NCBI GenBank assembly: GCA_963756425.1
Contig: CAVWNW010000015.1
Coordinates: 62,001-126,000 of the forward strand
Reading direction: 5' to 3'
Origin: DASQUK01 sp963756425
GTDB lineage: Bacteria; Actinomycetota; Acidimicrobiia; Acidimicrobiales; VFJN01
Length of the DNA: 64,000 nt
Position numbers and translations under genes: made by a program. Numbering within the stretch: position 1 is the first letter of the stretch; the number at the start of each line of letters is the position of its first letter. The notes beneath the pieces are model-generated. The model was not told the DNA's origin and searched no databases. It worked only from the letters and a program-made list of their open reading frames with translations. This document shows, piece by piece, positions 1 through 8,305 of the stretch.

Positions 1-1262
1 AGCCCCTCGTTGGCGAATCCCCATGTCCCACCGCCGTCTTCCGAGACGAACGCACCTTTGACGTAGGTCGTGACGGCGATCGTCTTGTCGTCCTCAAAAT
101 CCGGGGAGACCGCGATACCCACGATGTAATCCGTGAGCGTCTCTACCTGGCGCCATGTGCCACCGTGCTCGTCGTAGTGGAAGAGCCCATCAAAGCCGCC
201 GACGAACAGCGACTGGTTGCCTGAGCTGTCGACGGCCGTGGCCAGCGCGCGGAATTGCGGCACACGGAGGTCGTCGCCCATGGGGTCGGTCGTCAAGCCG
301 TCGGCCATGGGCTTCCAAGTTTCGCCGTCGTCCGTCGAGCGAAACACGCCCGAGTGCCATGTCGATGCCCACAATGTCTTGTTGTCGTCGTAGTCAGGCG
401 ACAGCTCGACAGACCGCACCTCTTCGTCGGGCAGGCCGTCGCCGAGAGGACCGAACGACCGACCGCCGTCGTCGGATCGGAACAGTCGTCCCGCTGCGGT
501 CGCGGCGAACAGGACGGCAGCAGAGTCGGGTGTAGGGCCGCTCGCAATCGCGGTGACGGCATCACCTTGCTCGAGCGTGAGCGCTGGGTCCCATGTCTCC
601 CCCGCATCGCTGGATGTGGTGACGCGGCCCTGGTCGTCGCCGACGATGAGGCGAGACCCGTCGCGCACGAACGTCAGGGAAGTGACCTGCTCGAACCCCT
701 GGACCGTGGACCAAAATGCGCCTCCGTCGACTGTCCGAAACAGCCCACCTCCGACGACTCCCCCGGCGGCTACGACGATGTTGGCGGAGGCTGGCGACAC
801 CGCAATGTCCCGGAGGTTGCGGTTTGTCAGGCCACGGCTGGCCGGTTGCCACGACGTTCCGGCATCTTCGGACTTGAGCACACCGTCACGGTGGGTCGTC
901 ATGTACATGACCCGTGGGTCGGACGGAGCGATCGCGACGCGGGTGAGCACCTGGGTCTCGTCACCCATCCCCCGTACGATCTCCTTCCAGGTCCTTCCAC
1001 CGTCCTTGGAGCGCATCAACTTGGCACGGACGATCGCGAAGATGGTGTGGTCCTTCGCGTAGGCGGGTGAGACGGCGATACTGCTGACGTCATCGTGGGG
1101 GGCATGTGCGTCTGCGACTTCGGGGTCGACGACAACCGTCACCAACAGGACCAGCAACGCCGCGGCCACCCGCCCGTAACGGCGCGCCACCGGGGTCGCA
1201 TGCTGTCGTGCACTGATTCCCGAAGCCGCCGCAGACGGCCGAGCACCCAGCCTCGCTGCCAC
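1..1262 (-). CDS. Exported Asp-box (BNR/Ycf48-like) beta-propeller protein, C-terminus cut by window edge
   Basis: Reading the minus strand gives one open frame that runs off the left edge. Repeated motifs of the form S-x-D-G-G-x-T-W recur about every 45-60 residues (for example SKDGGRTWKE, STDDGETWKP and SEDGGGTWGF), alternating with IAVSPAYAKD-type strands. This is the Asp-box signature of seven-bladed propellers related to sialidase BNR repeats and the Ycf48 photosystem factor. The N-terminus has a basic stretch and a hydrophobic segment (VAAALLVLLVTVVV), so it is probably exported or anchored. I chose the GTG at 1262 because an in-frame stop lies about 40 nt upstream and AAGGGG precedes it by 7 nt. 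Substrate and role are unknown; no sialidase catalytic residues can be judged from the visible part. Confidence 0.72.
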   Translation of the reverse strand, partial: MAARLGARPSAAASGISARQHATPVARRYGRVAAALLVLLVTVVVDPEVADAHAPHDDVSSIAVSPAYAKDHTIFAIVRAKLMRSKDGGRTWKEIVRGMGDETQVLTRVAIAPSDPRVMYMTTHRDGVLKSEDAGTSWQPASRGLTNRNLRDIAVSPASANIVVAAGGVVGGGLFRTVDGGAFWSTVQGFEQVTSLTFVRDGSRLIVGDDQGRVTTSSDAGETWDPALTLEQGDAVTAIASGPTPDSAAVLFAATAAGRLFRSDDGGRSFGPLGDGLPDEEVRSVELSPDYDDNKTLWASTWHSGVFRSTDDGETWKPMADGLTTDPMGDDLRVPQFRALATAVDSSGNQSLFVGGFDGLFHYDEHGGTWRQVETLTDYIVGIAVSPDFEDDKTIAVTTYVKGAFVSEDGGGTWGFANEG

Positions 1263-1383
1263 CGCGAATCCCCTTGCCGGTTTGGCCGGGAAGTGACCTT
1301 AGCTGCTGGGTGCGGAGTCGGCCTGCCGGATGCTCTACCCTGCTCCGGATCGGCGACGCACAGAGGTTCTCACAGGGGGCTCG

Positions 1384-1839
1384 ATGCCGTACGTGATGGT
1401 GCCGGTACCCGAGGAGCACGTCCAGGACGTCATGCAGTTCGTCCTCCGCGAGGTGGCGAAGGCATCGCAAGAACCTTGGGATGAAGGTTCCGTCTCCGAG
1501 CTGTTCCACGAGGTCGACGAGGCCAGCCGGTCGCTACTGGCGTACACGGCGCGAGCGTCGATGAGTGGTACAGACATCACGGAGCCTCAGGCGGCCCAAG
1601 TGATGCAGCTCCGTCAGCGCGAGGTGAGCGGGCTCCTGCGCGATCTCAACGAGCGGGCGGCCAAGGCGAACCATCCCACGCTGGTCATCACACGTACAGT
1701 CACCGAGACGCTCCCCAACGGGCGGACCACCGAAAAGCGTGTTCTGTCCATGAGCGAGGAGGTTGCCTCACTTGTGCGCAACGCGGAACGCGCTGAGTTG
1801 GCGGACGCTCCCGCTCCGCTGCGTGAGCGCTCGAGCTGA
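1384..1839 (+). CDS. Hypothetical 151-aa protein (paralogue of a relic at 3.7 kb)
   Basis: Not recognised. The 151-aa product is soluble, acidic in its first half and Glu/Arg/Ala-rich throughout, with a predicted helical character and a conserved-looking tail (LPNGRTTEKRVLSMSEEV). A purine-rich CAGGGGG lies just before the ATG at 1384; an upstream in-frame ATG at 1330 would add 18 residues but lacks such a site. The last 42 codons are matched, with about three quarters identity by eye, by a degenerate copy at 3726-3854, so this is one member of a small paralogous family. It is transcribed divergently from the Asp-box gene. Confidence 0.6.
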   Translation: MPYVMVPVPEEHVQDVMQFVLREVAKASQEPWDEGSVSELFHEVDEASRSLLAYTARASMSGTDITEPQAAQVMQLRQREVSGLLRDLNERAAKANHPTLVITRTVTETLPNGRTTEKRVLSMSEEVASLVRNAERAELADAPAPLRERSS

Positions 1840-1876
1840 GAACCTGCCGTCACGCGACAGGCGAACCTTGCGCACG

Positions 1877-2527
1877 TCAGTGCAGCAGTAGATCGCGGCA
1901 TTGCTCCGCGAGTTCGGGACGGATGAAGTAGTGATCGATCTCTCGACCCTGGTAGGGGTTGCATACGCGCAGGTACCCGTGGGACGCCAAGAGCGTGTCG
2001 CACTTGCCTCCCTCCACGCTGATGGCGAGGATCCGGCGCTTCCCGTCGAAGTCGAAGGGTTCGAGGATCGTGCGCTCGGCGCCCTCGACGTCGAGGCACA
2101 GGTAGTGGATCGTCGGCGGCGCGTCGTGCTGCTCGAGGAGGTCCTCGAGCGTGACGGTCTCCTTCTGGGACGTGACCCCCTTGGCGCCGCGTTGTGCAGC
2201 CCAGGCCGAGTTCTTGTTCAGCGACCTGATGCCGCTGCGTGCGGGGTCCTCTTCGTACGAGAGGAACTCGACGGTGTCACCGGTGCGGCCCGACAGGCAA
2301 CGATGATCCTTCTCGCACGAGCGCCCGCGCTGGAGTGACCTGAAGTAGGCATCATGCGGTTCGACGCAGATGCCGCTCCAGCCTAGCTCTCGCTCTAGGA
2401 CGTAGCTGGCGCTCATTTCGGCACCGCCGCATGCGCCTGCTTCGACGAAGTAGCCGCCACGAAGGCCGGGAAATACGACCTCGGTTACCCACCGATCGTT
2501 TTGGGCGTGATGTCCATACGTGAGCAT
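1877..2527 (-). CDS. FkbM-family SAM-dependent methyltransferase
   Basis: A 216-aa protein with the FkbM layout: an N-terminal segment ending in YFVEAGACGG (SAM-binding motif I region), GWSGICVEPHDAYF (acidic ribose-binding strand), a central SLNKNSAW segment, and the diagnostic LCLDVEGAERTIL motif. The length matches compact family members. FkbM enzymes O-methylate sugars or natural products and often sit in glycan clusters, which fits the glycosyltransferase block downstream. It is the second gene of a two-gene minus-strand unit behind the phytanoyl-CoA dioxygenase-like gene, with a 21-nt gap. The GC content around it looks lower than in the flanks, which would suit later acquisition. The actual acceptor cannot be deduced. 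Confidence 0.82.
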   Translation of the reverse strand: MLTYGHHAQNDRWVTEVVFPGLRGGYFVEAGACGGAEMSASYVLERELGWSGICVEPHDAYFRSLQRGRSCEKDHRCLSGRTGDTVEFLSYEEDPARSGIRSLNKNSAWAAQRGAKGVTSQKETVTLEDLLEQHDAPPTIHYLCLDVEGAERTILEPFDFDGKRRILAISVEGGKCDTLLASHGYLRVCNPYQGREIDHYFIRPELAEQCRDLLLH

Positions 2528-2548
2528 GTTGCACCGACGACGGATAGG

Positions 2549-3613
2549 TTAAAAGACGAGTGGCACCTGGTCGCGTGGGGAGTACCCGTCGTTGATCTCT
2601 GTCGTCATTGCACCGTAGGTCGAGGGCGCAAAGAACCAGGTTTCGATGGCGTAGCGACCGTTCGTCATGCCCTTGTCGGTTCCTGTCCGATGGAGGCACA
2701 TGTGATCGAATATCAAGGCGTCACCGGCTTCGAATATGGGCCTGACGGTCACGCCGGCGCCTGCCCGCTCGGCGTCCTCTGGCTTGATCCCCCAAGCCGC
2801 ATAGGCGCCGTTGCCGGTGGGGAGGAGTTGGTCGAACCGTCGGCCGACCACGTCAAGGCCCGGTGCGGTGTCTCCGCAGTGCGTCAGGGCCAGCCAGACA
2901 TTGAGTGACCGGATGCCGGAACCCATGAATGCGCCATCCTGGTGCCAGCCACCGCCGAAGTCGTGGCCCATGCGTCGCAACGTGACCTTCCGCGCCAGAA
3001 TCGCCGGAGGTTCGCTCAAATAACCACGAGCCAGCTCACCAACGCCGACTTCTTTCATTGTTTCGATCAGGTCGAACAATGTGGGTGGGGATTCGAACGC
3101 GAGTAGGTTGCCACGTGAACGCTTTCGCACTCGATCCTGATCGGTGATCATGCGGTGCTTGAAAGGTCTGTACCATCCGTCGAGGTCCGGCCGCGGTTCG
3201 CCACCAGTGTAGGCGTCGAATGCATCGAAGGCATTGTCGATGTCAGTGGTCAGGCGTTCGACCTGTTCTCGACGGGCCAACCCACGGACGTGAACGGACC
3301 CGTGATGAGTGATCGCGCTACGAAGGTGCTCAACCGTGAAGTCCGCCGAACTCACATCGGGTACGAGCTGTCCTGGGAACAGATCCTCGACTACTTCCGA
3401 CGACTCTTGTGGCTCCCCCCCAACCCGGCGCGCCCGAAACGCCTCGTAGCGAAGCTCGACGAGGCGACGCTCGCGGCGGCGGTCGCGCTCGCGACGATTC
3501 ATTTCGGTCAGGTGATGGATCTCGTCGACAATCTTGTCCGCGTCACCGTCGTTCGCGCCCGACCGGGATCGCGGACGGGCGGTCGACGGGTGCAACCGGT
3601 TCAGAATGCGCAT
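2549..3613 (-). CDS. Phytanoyl-CoA dioxygenase (PhyH)-like Fe(II)/2-oxoglutarate oxygenase
   Basis: A 354-aa protein. The iron-binding HxD motif is visible in GGGWHQDGAF, the distal histidine in IFDHMCLHRTG, and the 2-oxoglutarate-binding arginine in TNGRYAIETWFF, so the catalytic set looks complete. The first 90 residues are charged and unlike the core. I chose the ATG at 3613 because GGGGAGG lies 8 nt upstream; a longer frame to 3655 lacks this site. PhyH-like enzymes hydroxylate lipids, amino acids or sugars. Pairing with the FkbM methyltransferase suggests a hydroxylation-then-methylation modification, but this is inference. The pair lies between an intact gene and its truncated paralogue. 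Confidence 0.8.
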   Translation of the reverse strand: MRILNRLHPSTARPRSRSGANDGDADKIVDEIHHLTEMNRRERDRRRERRLVELRYEAFRARRVGGEPQESSEVVEDLFPGQLVPDVSSADFTVEHLRSAITHHGSVHVRGLARREQVERLTTDIDNAFDAFDAYTGGEPRPDLDGWYRPFKHRMITDQDRVRKRSRGNLLAFESPPTLFDLIETMKEVGVGELARGYLSEPPAILARKVTLRRMGHDFGGGWHQDGAFMGSGIRSLNVWLALTHCGDTAPGLDVVGRRFDQLLPTGNGAYAAWGIKPEDAERAGAGVTVRPIFEAGDALIFDHMCLHRTGTDKGMTNGRYAIETWFFAPSTYGAMTTEINDGYSPRDQVPLVF

Positions 3614-3725
3614 GACGTCAGCCTCCCCATTGCTCGACTGGTGCCGACACCGCACAGGTACCCCTCCAGCAGTGTCCTGACGGCTGGGAACGTACCCGAC
3701 GCTCGGGCTTCGTGCCCCTCAACCG

Positions 3726-3854
3726 CTGCCCAACGGTCGGACGAAGGAGAAGCGCGTCCTGTCCATGAGCGACGAGGTCGCGCCACTGGTGCGGGAGGCC
3801 GAGCGTGCCGAACTGGCCGACGTCAGGCCGCCGGTGGGTGAACGGTCGAACTGA
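3726..3854 (+). pseudogene. 3'-terminal relic of a paralogue of the 1384-1839 gene
   Basis: In frame from 3726 the sequence reads LPNGRTKEKRVLSMSDEV and continues to a stop at 3854, matching residues 110-151 of the protein at 1384-1839 almost residue for residue. Homology begins abruptly at the LPNG segment; upstream codons show no resemblance. No start codon or ribosome-binding site leads into it. It is therefore the tail of a lost paralogue. Third-position differences show that it is an old rather than recent copy. Confidence 0.75.
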
Positions 3855-3916
3855 GGCCCGCGTAGCATCGAATCGACTCGCCCGGCGCCCGTGGCGGCCG
3901 CTGCGACCACAAAGGG

Positions 3917-6900
3917 TCAGCACTGCTCGGACTCCAAGGCGCGATCGCGGTTCGCCCACGGGAACGGCTCGGGCGGCTCGGCCATCTCGACGAGCTCGCA
4001 CAGCGGTCCCCAGCCGGCACCGGTCGTCAGGTCGACCTCGAGGAAGTCGCGTCGTCCCTCGAAGTAACGCCGCGCGCGCCCGACCTGGCGCTCCCACTGC
4101 TCGCGCCAGAGCTCCTCGTCGACCACGAGGAAGTTGCCGTCATAGTCGCCGGCCTCACGACGGGTCATGTTGCGCTCGACGTGCCGCCGCCGGCTGTCGA
4201 TCCACTGGTCGACGGGCCGGACGGTGAGGACGAACCGACTCCCCGGGTACTGCTCGTCGAGCAGGTCGAAATGCGTGCTCAGCAGGCCGACGTCCGAGAA
4301 GGCGTCGAACGTGGGATCGAGACTCGACAGCAGGGGCCGACCCTCGTCAAGGGCCGCGCGCACTGCTTGGTTGACCTCCGGCCCGCCCCAGTGGAGGCTG
4401 CTCAGCCCCAGGATCTCCATCCCGGTATGGAACGACGACGTCGCGGTCTTGTTCAATCCGATGCAGAACACCCTCGGCCGGTCGGCGCCGGATCGGACCC
4501 GCATCCACTTGGGCTTGGTCTGGTAGTCGACGACCTCCCGGTGGTAGTAGGGCGGTGCCCGATGGGGGTCGACACCGTGCTTCCAGCCGTACTTGAAGCG
4601 GTGAGCCTGCAGCAGCAGGTCCGCCCCCGCCTGGCTGCTCGTCCGGCGGGCGTGCACCACCCGGGCGGCGGGAACCGGCGACAGCTCGACGCCCAGCTTC
4701 CAGGCACGGTGCCAGTAGTCGGTGTCCTCGCAGAAGGCCGGGCTGAACCACTCGTCGAAGGCGCCGATCTCCTCACACAGGTCCCGGGTCAGCACGAAGC
4801 ACCACCCGGCGGTACCGCCCTGGTCCGGGCGGGTAAACCCGCGGCCATCGCAGTGGTCGGTGTACGGGAAAGCGATACGGCGGCCGTCGGTCGCGGCATC
4901 GACCAGCGCCTCGTCCCAGCCCGGTTCGACCCGGCAATCGCTGTTGAGGACGGCCACCACGGGGGCCGACGAGAGCCGGATCCCGGCGTTCCAGCCGACC
5001 GACACACCCCGGTTCTCGGGGTAGCGGTAGACGCGGGCGGGGAGGGGCACCTCGACGGGCGAGCCGTTGTCGACGACCACGACCTCCGTCGGCACGCGGG
5101 CCACCTCCCACACACGCTCGACGGTCCGGCGGGCCATGTCGGCCAGCTCGGGGGTCCGGCTCCACACCGGGATGGTGACGCTGAGCTGCGGCGGCCCGCC
5201 GGCGTCTTCCGGCGAGCGGTCACAGACCAGCGCTGGGTCAGACCTGTCTGCCGACGGGGGTGGCTGCACTGTGGTGGCCGGCGGCACTTCCGTCGGATCG
5301 GCGGTGGTCGCGGTCGCGAGGCCGTGGGCGTGCTGGACGCGGAACAGCTCCCTGTACGCCGCATGAAGCCCGGACAGGGCGTCTTCGTCGCCGGATGAGG
5401 CCGACGCCTCCAGCGCCTGGATCCGGTGCCGCAGCGGCTCGACGGTCTGCCGGCTCTTGTCCCAGAGCTCGGCCGCACCGTCGGGGGCCAGGCGGGACGC
5501 GATCTCGGTCCCCGGGTGAAGCGCAGCCACCGTCGCGTGGGCGCGACCCTTGGCCTCGGAGCGCCGGCCGAACGCCTCGACGTCGATCGGCCGAGCCATG
5601 AGGCTCACCGCCGAGGCGTCGTAGATCACCCGCAGCTCGGCCGCGCGCAGGCGCCACGCCAGCTCGACGTCGATCGAGTAGTCGAGCCGCTGGTCGTGCA
5701 GCCCGCATCGAAGCAGCAGCGAGCGCTTGCACGACACCCTCCCCTCCCAGAAGCCGTGCCAGTCGAGCACCTGCCCGTCACGGAGGCGCTCGTAGGCGAA
5801 CAGCATCCGGTCGACGTCGGTGACGTAGTGCATCAGCGGCGTGCGGGTGAGCTCCGGAGCCCAGTCGGTGTGGCCCAGGATGGCGACGGACTCATCGGCC
5901 CGGGCCTCGTGGCCCGCCAGGTGGCGCGCCAGGTAGCCGGGGGTGGCCCGGTCGTCGTCGTCGAAGAACAGCACGACGGGCGCTCGCGCCAGCATGACGG
6001 CGAGGTTCTTGGCCGCCGAGCGCCCCGCATGGGGGATCCGCACGCCCACGACCTGCATCCGGTCGGAGATCTCGTCGACGAGGCGGGGCACGACCGCGTC
6101 TGGCGAGCCGTCGTCGACCAGCACCACCTCAAACACCGACCTGTCGAGCGTTTGGGCGGCGAACGACTCCAAGCACGAGCGGAGGAGCTCCGGGCGGTCG
6201 TGGGTGGCGATCAGCACGCTGATGCGGGGCGGGGCCTCGGGCTCCGGCCGCGGCACGGGCACGGGCGCCCCATCGGGACCCCGGACCCACAGCCGGCGCA
6301 CGTCGCCGGGGACCCCGTCGCGGAGGGCCGCCGGCAGGGGTGCCCGCAGGCCGATGGTCACCTCGTCCGCCAGCACGGTGGCGCCGGTCGGCTCGGCCCC
6401 CCGCCGCACCGACAGGACCGGAAGCGGCGTGGCCGAGTCCAGCTCCCGGGCGACGGTGCCGAGCTGCCGCTCGGTGATCGGCGGTGCCGCTTCGGGGCCC
6501 GTGTGGTGCGCCGGCTGCAATCGGTCGACCTGCAGCGTGCCCTGGGTCGCGATCAGGTGCGGCAGGAACCCTGCCGGCAGGATGGCGTTGTCGTCGATCG
6601 TCACCACATAGTCGGCGTCACGGGCGTCGGCGGCGATCGACCACGCCGGGTCGGCGGCCGACCGCCACGACTGGGTGACCGTCAGGCCACCGTGGTCGGC
6701 CAAGGCGGCCAGCAGCGGGGGCGGGGGCCCCGCCCGGCCAGCGGCATACGTGCCCAGTACATGCACGGCGGCGTGCACCGGAGTGGCTCCTCCGGCAGGC
6801 GCGCGGCGCCCGTCGAGGTCGTAGAGCGCGAGGTGCTCGTCGTGGTGCAGCCGCCGGTAGCGAGCCTCGAGGTGACCCAGCAGCTCGGGGTACCGGTGGC

Positions 6901-8305
6901 GCCAGCCCGAGGCCCAGCTCGGCAGGGCGAACCAGCGGGCTCCCCGCTGCCGCTGGGCCTCGAGGTGGTTGATTGCCGCACCGTCGTCCACCGGCTCGTC
7001 TCCCGGCTCGCCGTCGCGGGTTTCGGGGAACGGCCACGCGTGCTGGGGCGACAGATCGGGTACTGCCCGGTCCCGCCCGACCGGGACCAACACGACGTCG
7101 CCCGGCGCCGCGACGGTTCGGATGCGGTCGGCCGACGCCCGCCACGACGGTGCCCGGACGTTGGCAACTGCCCCGACGGTTGAAGCGTCGCCGCCCGCCG
7201 GGCGGGCCATCACCCACTCGACGATCTCGTGCAACCGGGGGGCGACGACCTCGGGGCGGTGACGGGCGTCGACGTAGTCGGCGCCCTGGCGGGCCAGACG
7301 ATGCCACAAGGAGTCGTCGGTGAGCAGGCGCGTGATCCCGGCCGCCAGGTCGGTGGCGTCCGAGCCGATGAGGGCGTGCTCGCCCTGGACGAGGTCCAGT
7401 CCCTCGGCGCCGATCGGGGTGGTGACCACGGGGGTGCCGCCCATCATCGACTGCAACACCTTGCCCTTCACGCCGGCGCCATAGCGCAACGGGACCACGG
7501 CGAGCCGGGCTTGCTCCAGGTAGGGCCGGACAGATGGCACCCAACCCACGAGCTCGACGCGCGGGCTCACCGGATCGACGTCCAGCTCGACGCGGTCGAG
7601 CCAATTGCCGAGCACCGTCAGGGAATGACGGGCGAGAAGTTCCGGGTCCAGCAGCGGCAGGACCTCTCCGCACAGGTACTCGACGGCCTCGCGGTTGGGA
7701 AGGTGCCGGAAGTTGCCGACGAAGACCGTCCCTCGGCGCTCGTCGAGCGGGCGCGGGGATCGCGGCACATCCTCGACGAGTGGCAGCGTGAACACGCGCC
7801 CTCCGACCAGGTCGCGGAGCAGGTCGCGCTCCTTGTCGGACACCGCTAGCAGGGCATCAGCCTGCCCGTACGTGTTCAGCTCCTTGGCAGTGGCAGCTCC
7901 GAAGGCGCCGTCGAGTGCGACCCCTCGGCCGTGCGACCGCCGCGCGTCGCGCAGGAAGTTCAGGTCATGGACGTTCAACAGCACGCGGGTCTCGGGACTG
8001 AGCCGGCGTGCCAGTGGTATGAGCTTTGAGGCTGGCTCCCAGTAGGAGATGAGCGCGAGGTCCAAGCTGGCCGAACGAAGGAGACGCTCCGCCCACCCCG
8101 CTCCGGCGTACGTGGCCACGCCCATACGGCGCAGCCGCTCGGCGTGGCGTCGCTCGACCGCCTCGGGCTCCTGGTCGGTGAAGAAGGTGACGCGCCAACC
8201 CGCGTCGAGCAGGAACCGGATCGTGTGATCCACGAACTGGGACCCGGCGTCGCGGTCGACGGTCGGCATCCGGATGTGCGTGACCAGCGCGTGCCGGCGG
8301 CTCAT
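3917..8305 (-). CDS. Giant GT4-GT2-GT2-sulfotransferase polyprotein
   Basis: A 1462-aa chain with four recognisable parts. Residues about 1-390 form a GT4-type glycosyltransferase (GVKGKVLQSMMGGTPVVTT, followed by GAEGLDL). Residues 390-690 are unassigned. A GT2 domain begins near 690 (ISVLIATHDRPELL, then FFDDDDRATPGYL as the DXD region). A second GT2 begins near 1040 (LSVTIPVWSRTPEL, VVVVDNGSP, VAVLNSDCRVEPGW). Residues about 1275-1462 resemble a PAPS-dependent sulfotransferase (FCIGLNKTATSSFH for the 5'-phosphosulfate loop). The start at 8305 overlaps the upstream stop as ATGA, so the genes are translationally coupled; a longer frame to 8407 is less likely. It probably builds and sulfates a surface glycan. 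Acceptors and sugars are unknown. Confidence 0.8.
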   Translation of the reverse strand: MSRRHALVTHIRMPTVDRDAGSQFVDHTIRFLLDAGWRVTFFTDQEPEAVERRHAERLRRMGVATYAGAGWAERLLRSASLDLALISYWEPASKLIPLARRLSPETRVLLNVHDLNFLRDARRSHGRGVALDGAFGAATAKELNTYGQADALLAVSDKERDLLRDLVGGRVFTLPLVEDVPRSPRPLDERRGTVFVGNFRHLPNREAVEYLCGEVLPLLDPELLARHSLTVLGNWLDRVELDVDPVSPRVELVGWVPSVRPYLEQARLAVVPLRYGAGVKGKVLQSMMGGTPVVTTPIGAEGLDLVQGEHALIGSDATDLAAGITRLLTDDSLWHRLARQGADYVDARHRPEVVAPRLHEIVEWVMARPAGGDASTVGAVANVRAPSWRASADRIRTVAAPGDVVLVPVGRDRAVPDLSPQHAWPFPETRDGEPGDEPVDDGAAINHLEAQRQRGARWFALPSWASGWRHRYPELLGHLEARYRRLHHDEHLALYDLDGRRAPAGGATPVHAAVHVLGTYAAGRAGPPPPLLAALADHGGLTVTQSWRSAADPAWSIAADARDADYVVTIDDNAILPAGFLPHLIATQGTLQVDRLQPAHHTGPEAAPPITERQLGTVARELDSATPLPVLSVRRGAEPTGATVLADEVTIGLRAPLPAALRDGVPGDVRRLWVRGPDGAPVPVPRPEPEAPPRISVLIATHDRPELLRSCLESFAAQTLDRSVFEVVLVDDGSPDAVVPRLVDEISDRMQVVGVRIPHAGRSAAKNLAVMLARAPVVLFFDDDDRATPGYLARHLAGHEARADESVAILGHTDWAPELTRTPLMHYVTDVDRMLFAYERLRDGQVLDWHGFWEGRVSCKRSLLLRCGLHDQRLDYSIDVELAWRLRAAELRVIYDASAVSLMARPIDVEAFGRRSEAKGRAHATVAALHPGTEIASRLAPDGAAELWDKSRQTVEPLRHRIQALEASASSGDEDALSGLHAAYRELFRVQHAHGLATATTADPTEVPPATTVQPPPSADRSDPALVCDRSPEDAGGPPQLSVTIPVWSRTPELADMARRTVERVWEVARVPTEVVVVDNGSPVEVPLPARVYRYPENRGVSVGWNAGIRLSSAPVVAVLNSDCRVEPGWDEALVDAATDGRRIAFPYTDHCDGRGFTRPDQGGTAGWCFVLTRDLCEEIGAFDEWFSPAFCEDTDYWHRAWKLGVELSPVPAARVVHARRTSSQAGADLLLQAHRFKYGWKHGVDPHRAPPYYHREVVDYQTKPKWMRVRSGADRPRVFCIGLNKTATSSFHTGMEILGLSSLHWGGPEVNQAVRAALDEGRPLLSSLDPTFDAFSDVGLLSTHFDLLDEQYPGSRFVLTVRPVDQWIDSRRRHVERNMTRREAGDYDGNFLVVDEELWREQWERQVGRARRYFEGRRDFLEVDLTTGAGWGPLCELVEMAEPPEPFPWANRDRALESEQC

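Noticed and set aside
255..1070. 271-aa plus-strand ORF
   Set aside because: It lies opposite the Asp-box protein, whose minus-strand translation has clear repeats; the plus frame has no motif and odd composition.
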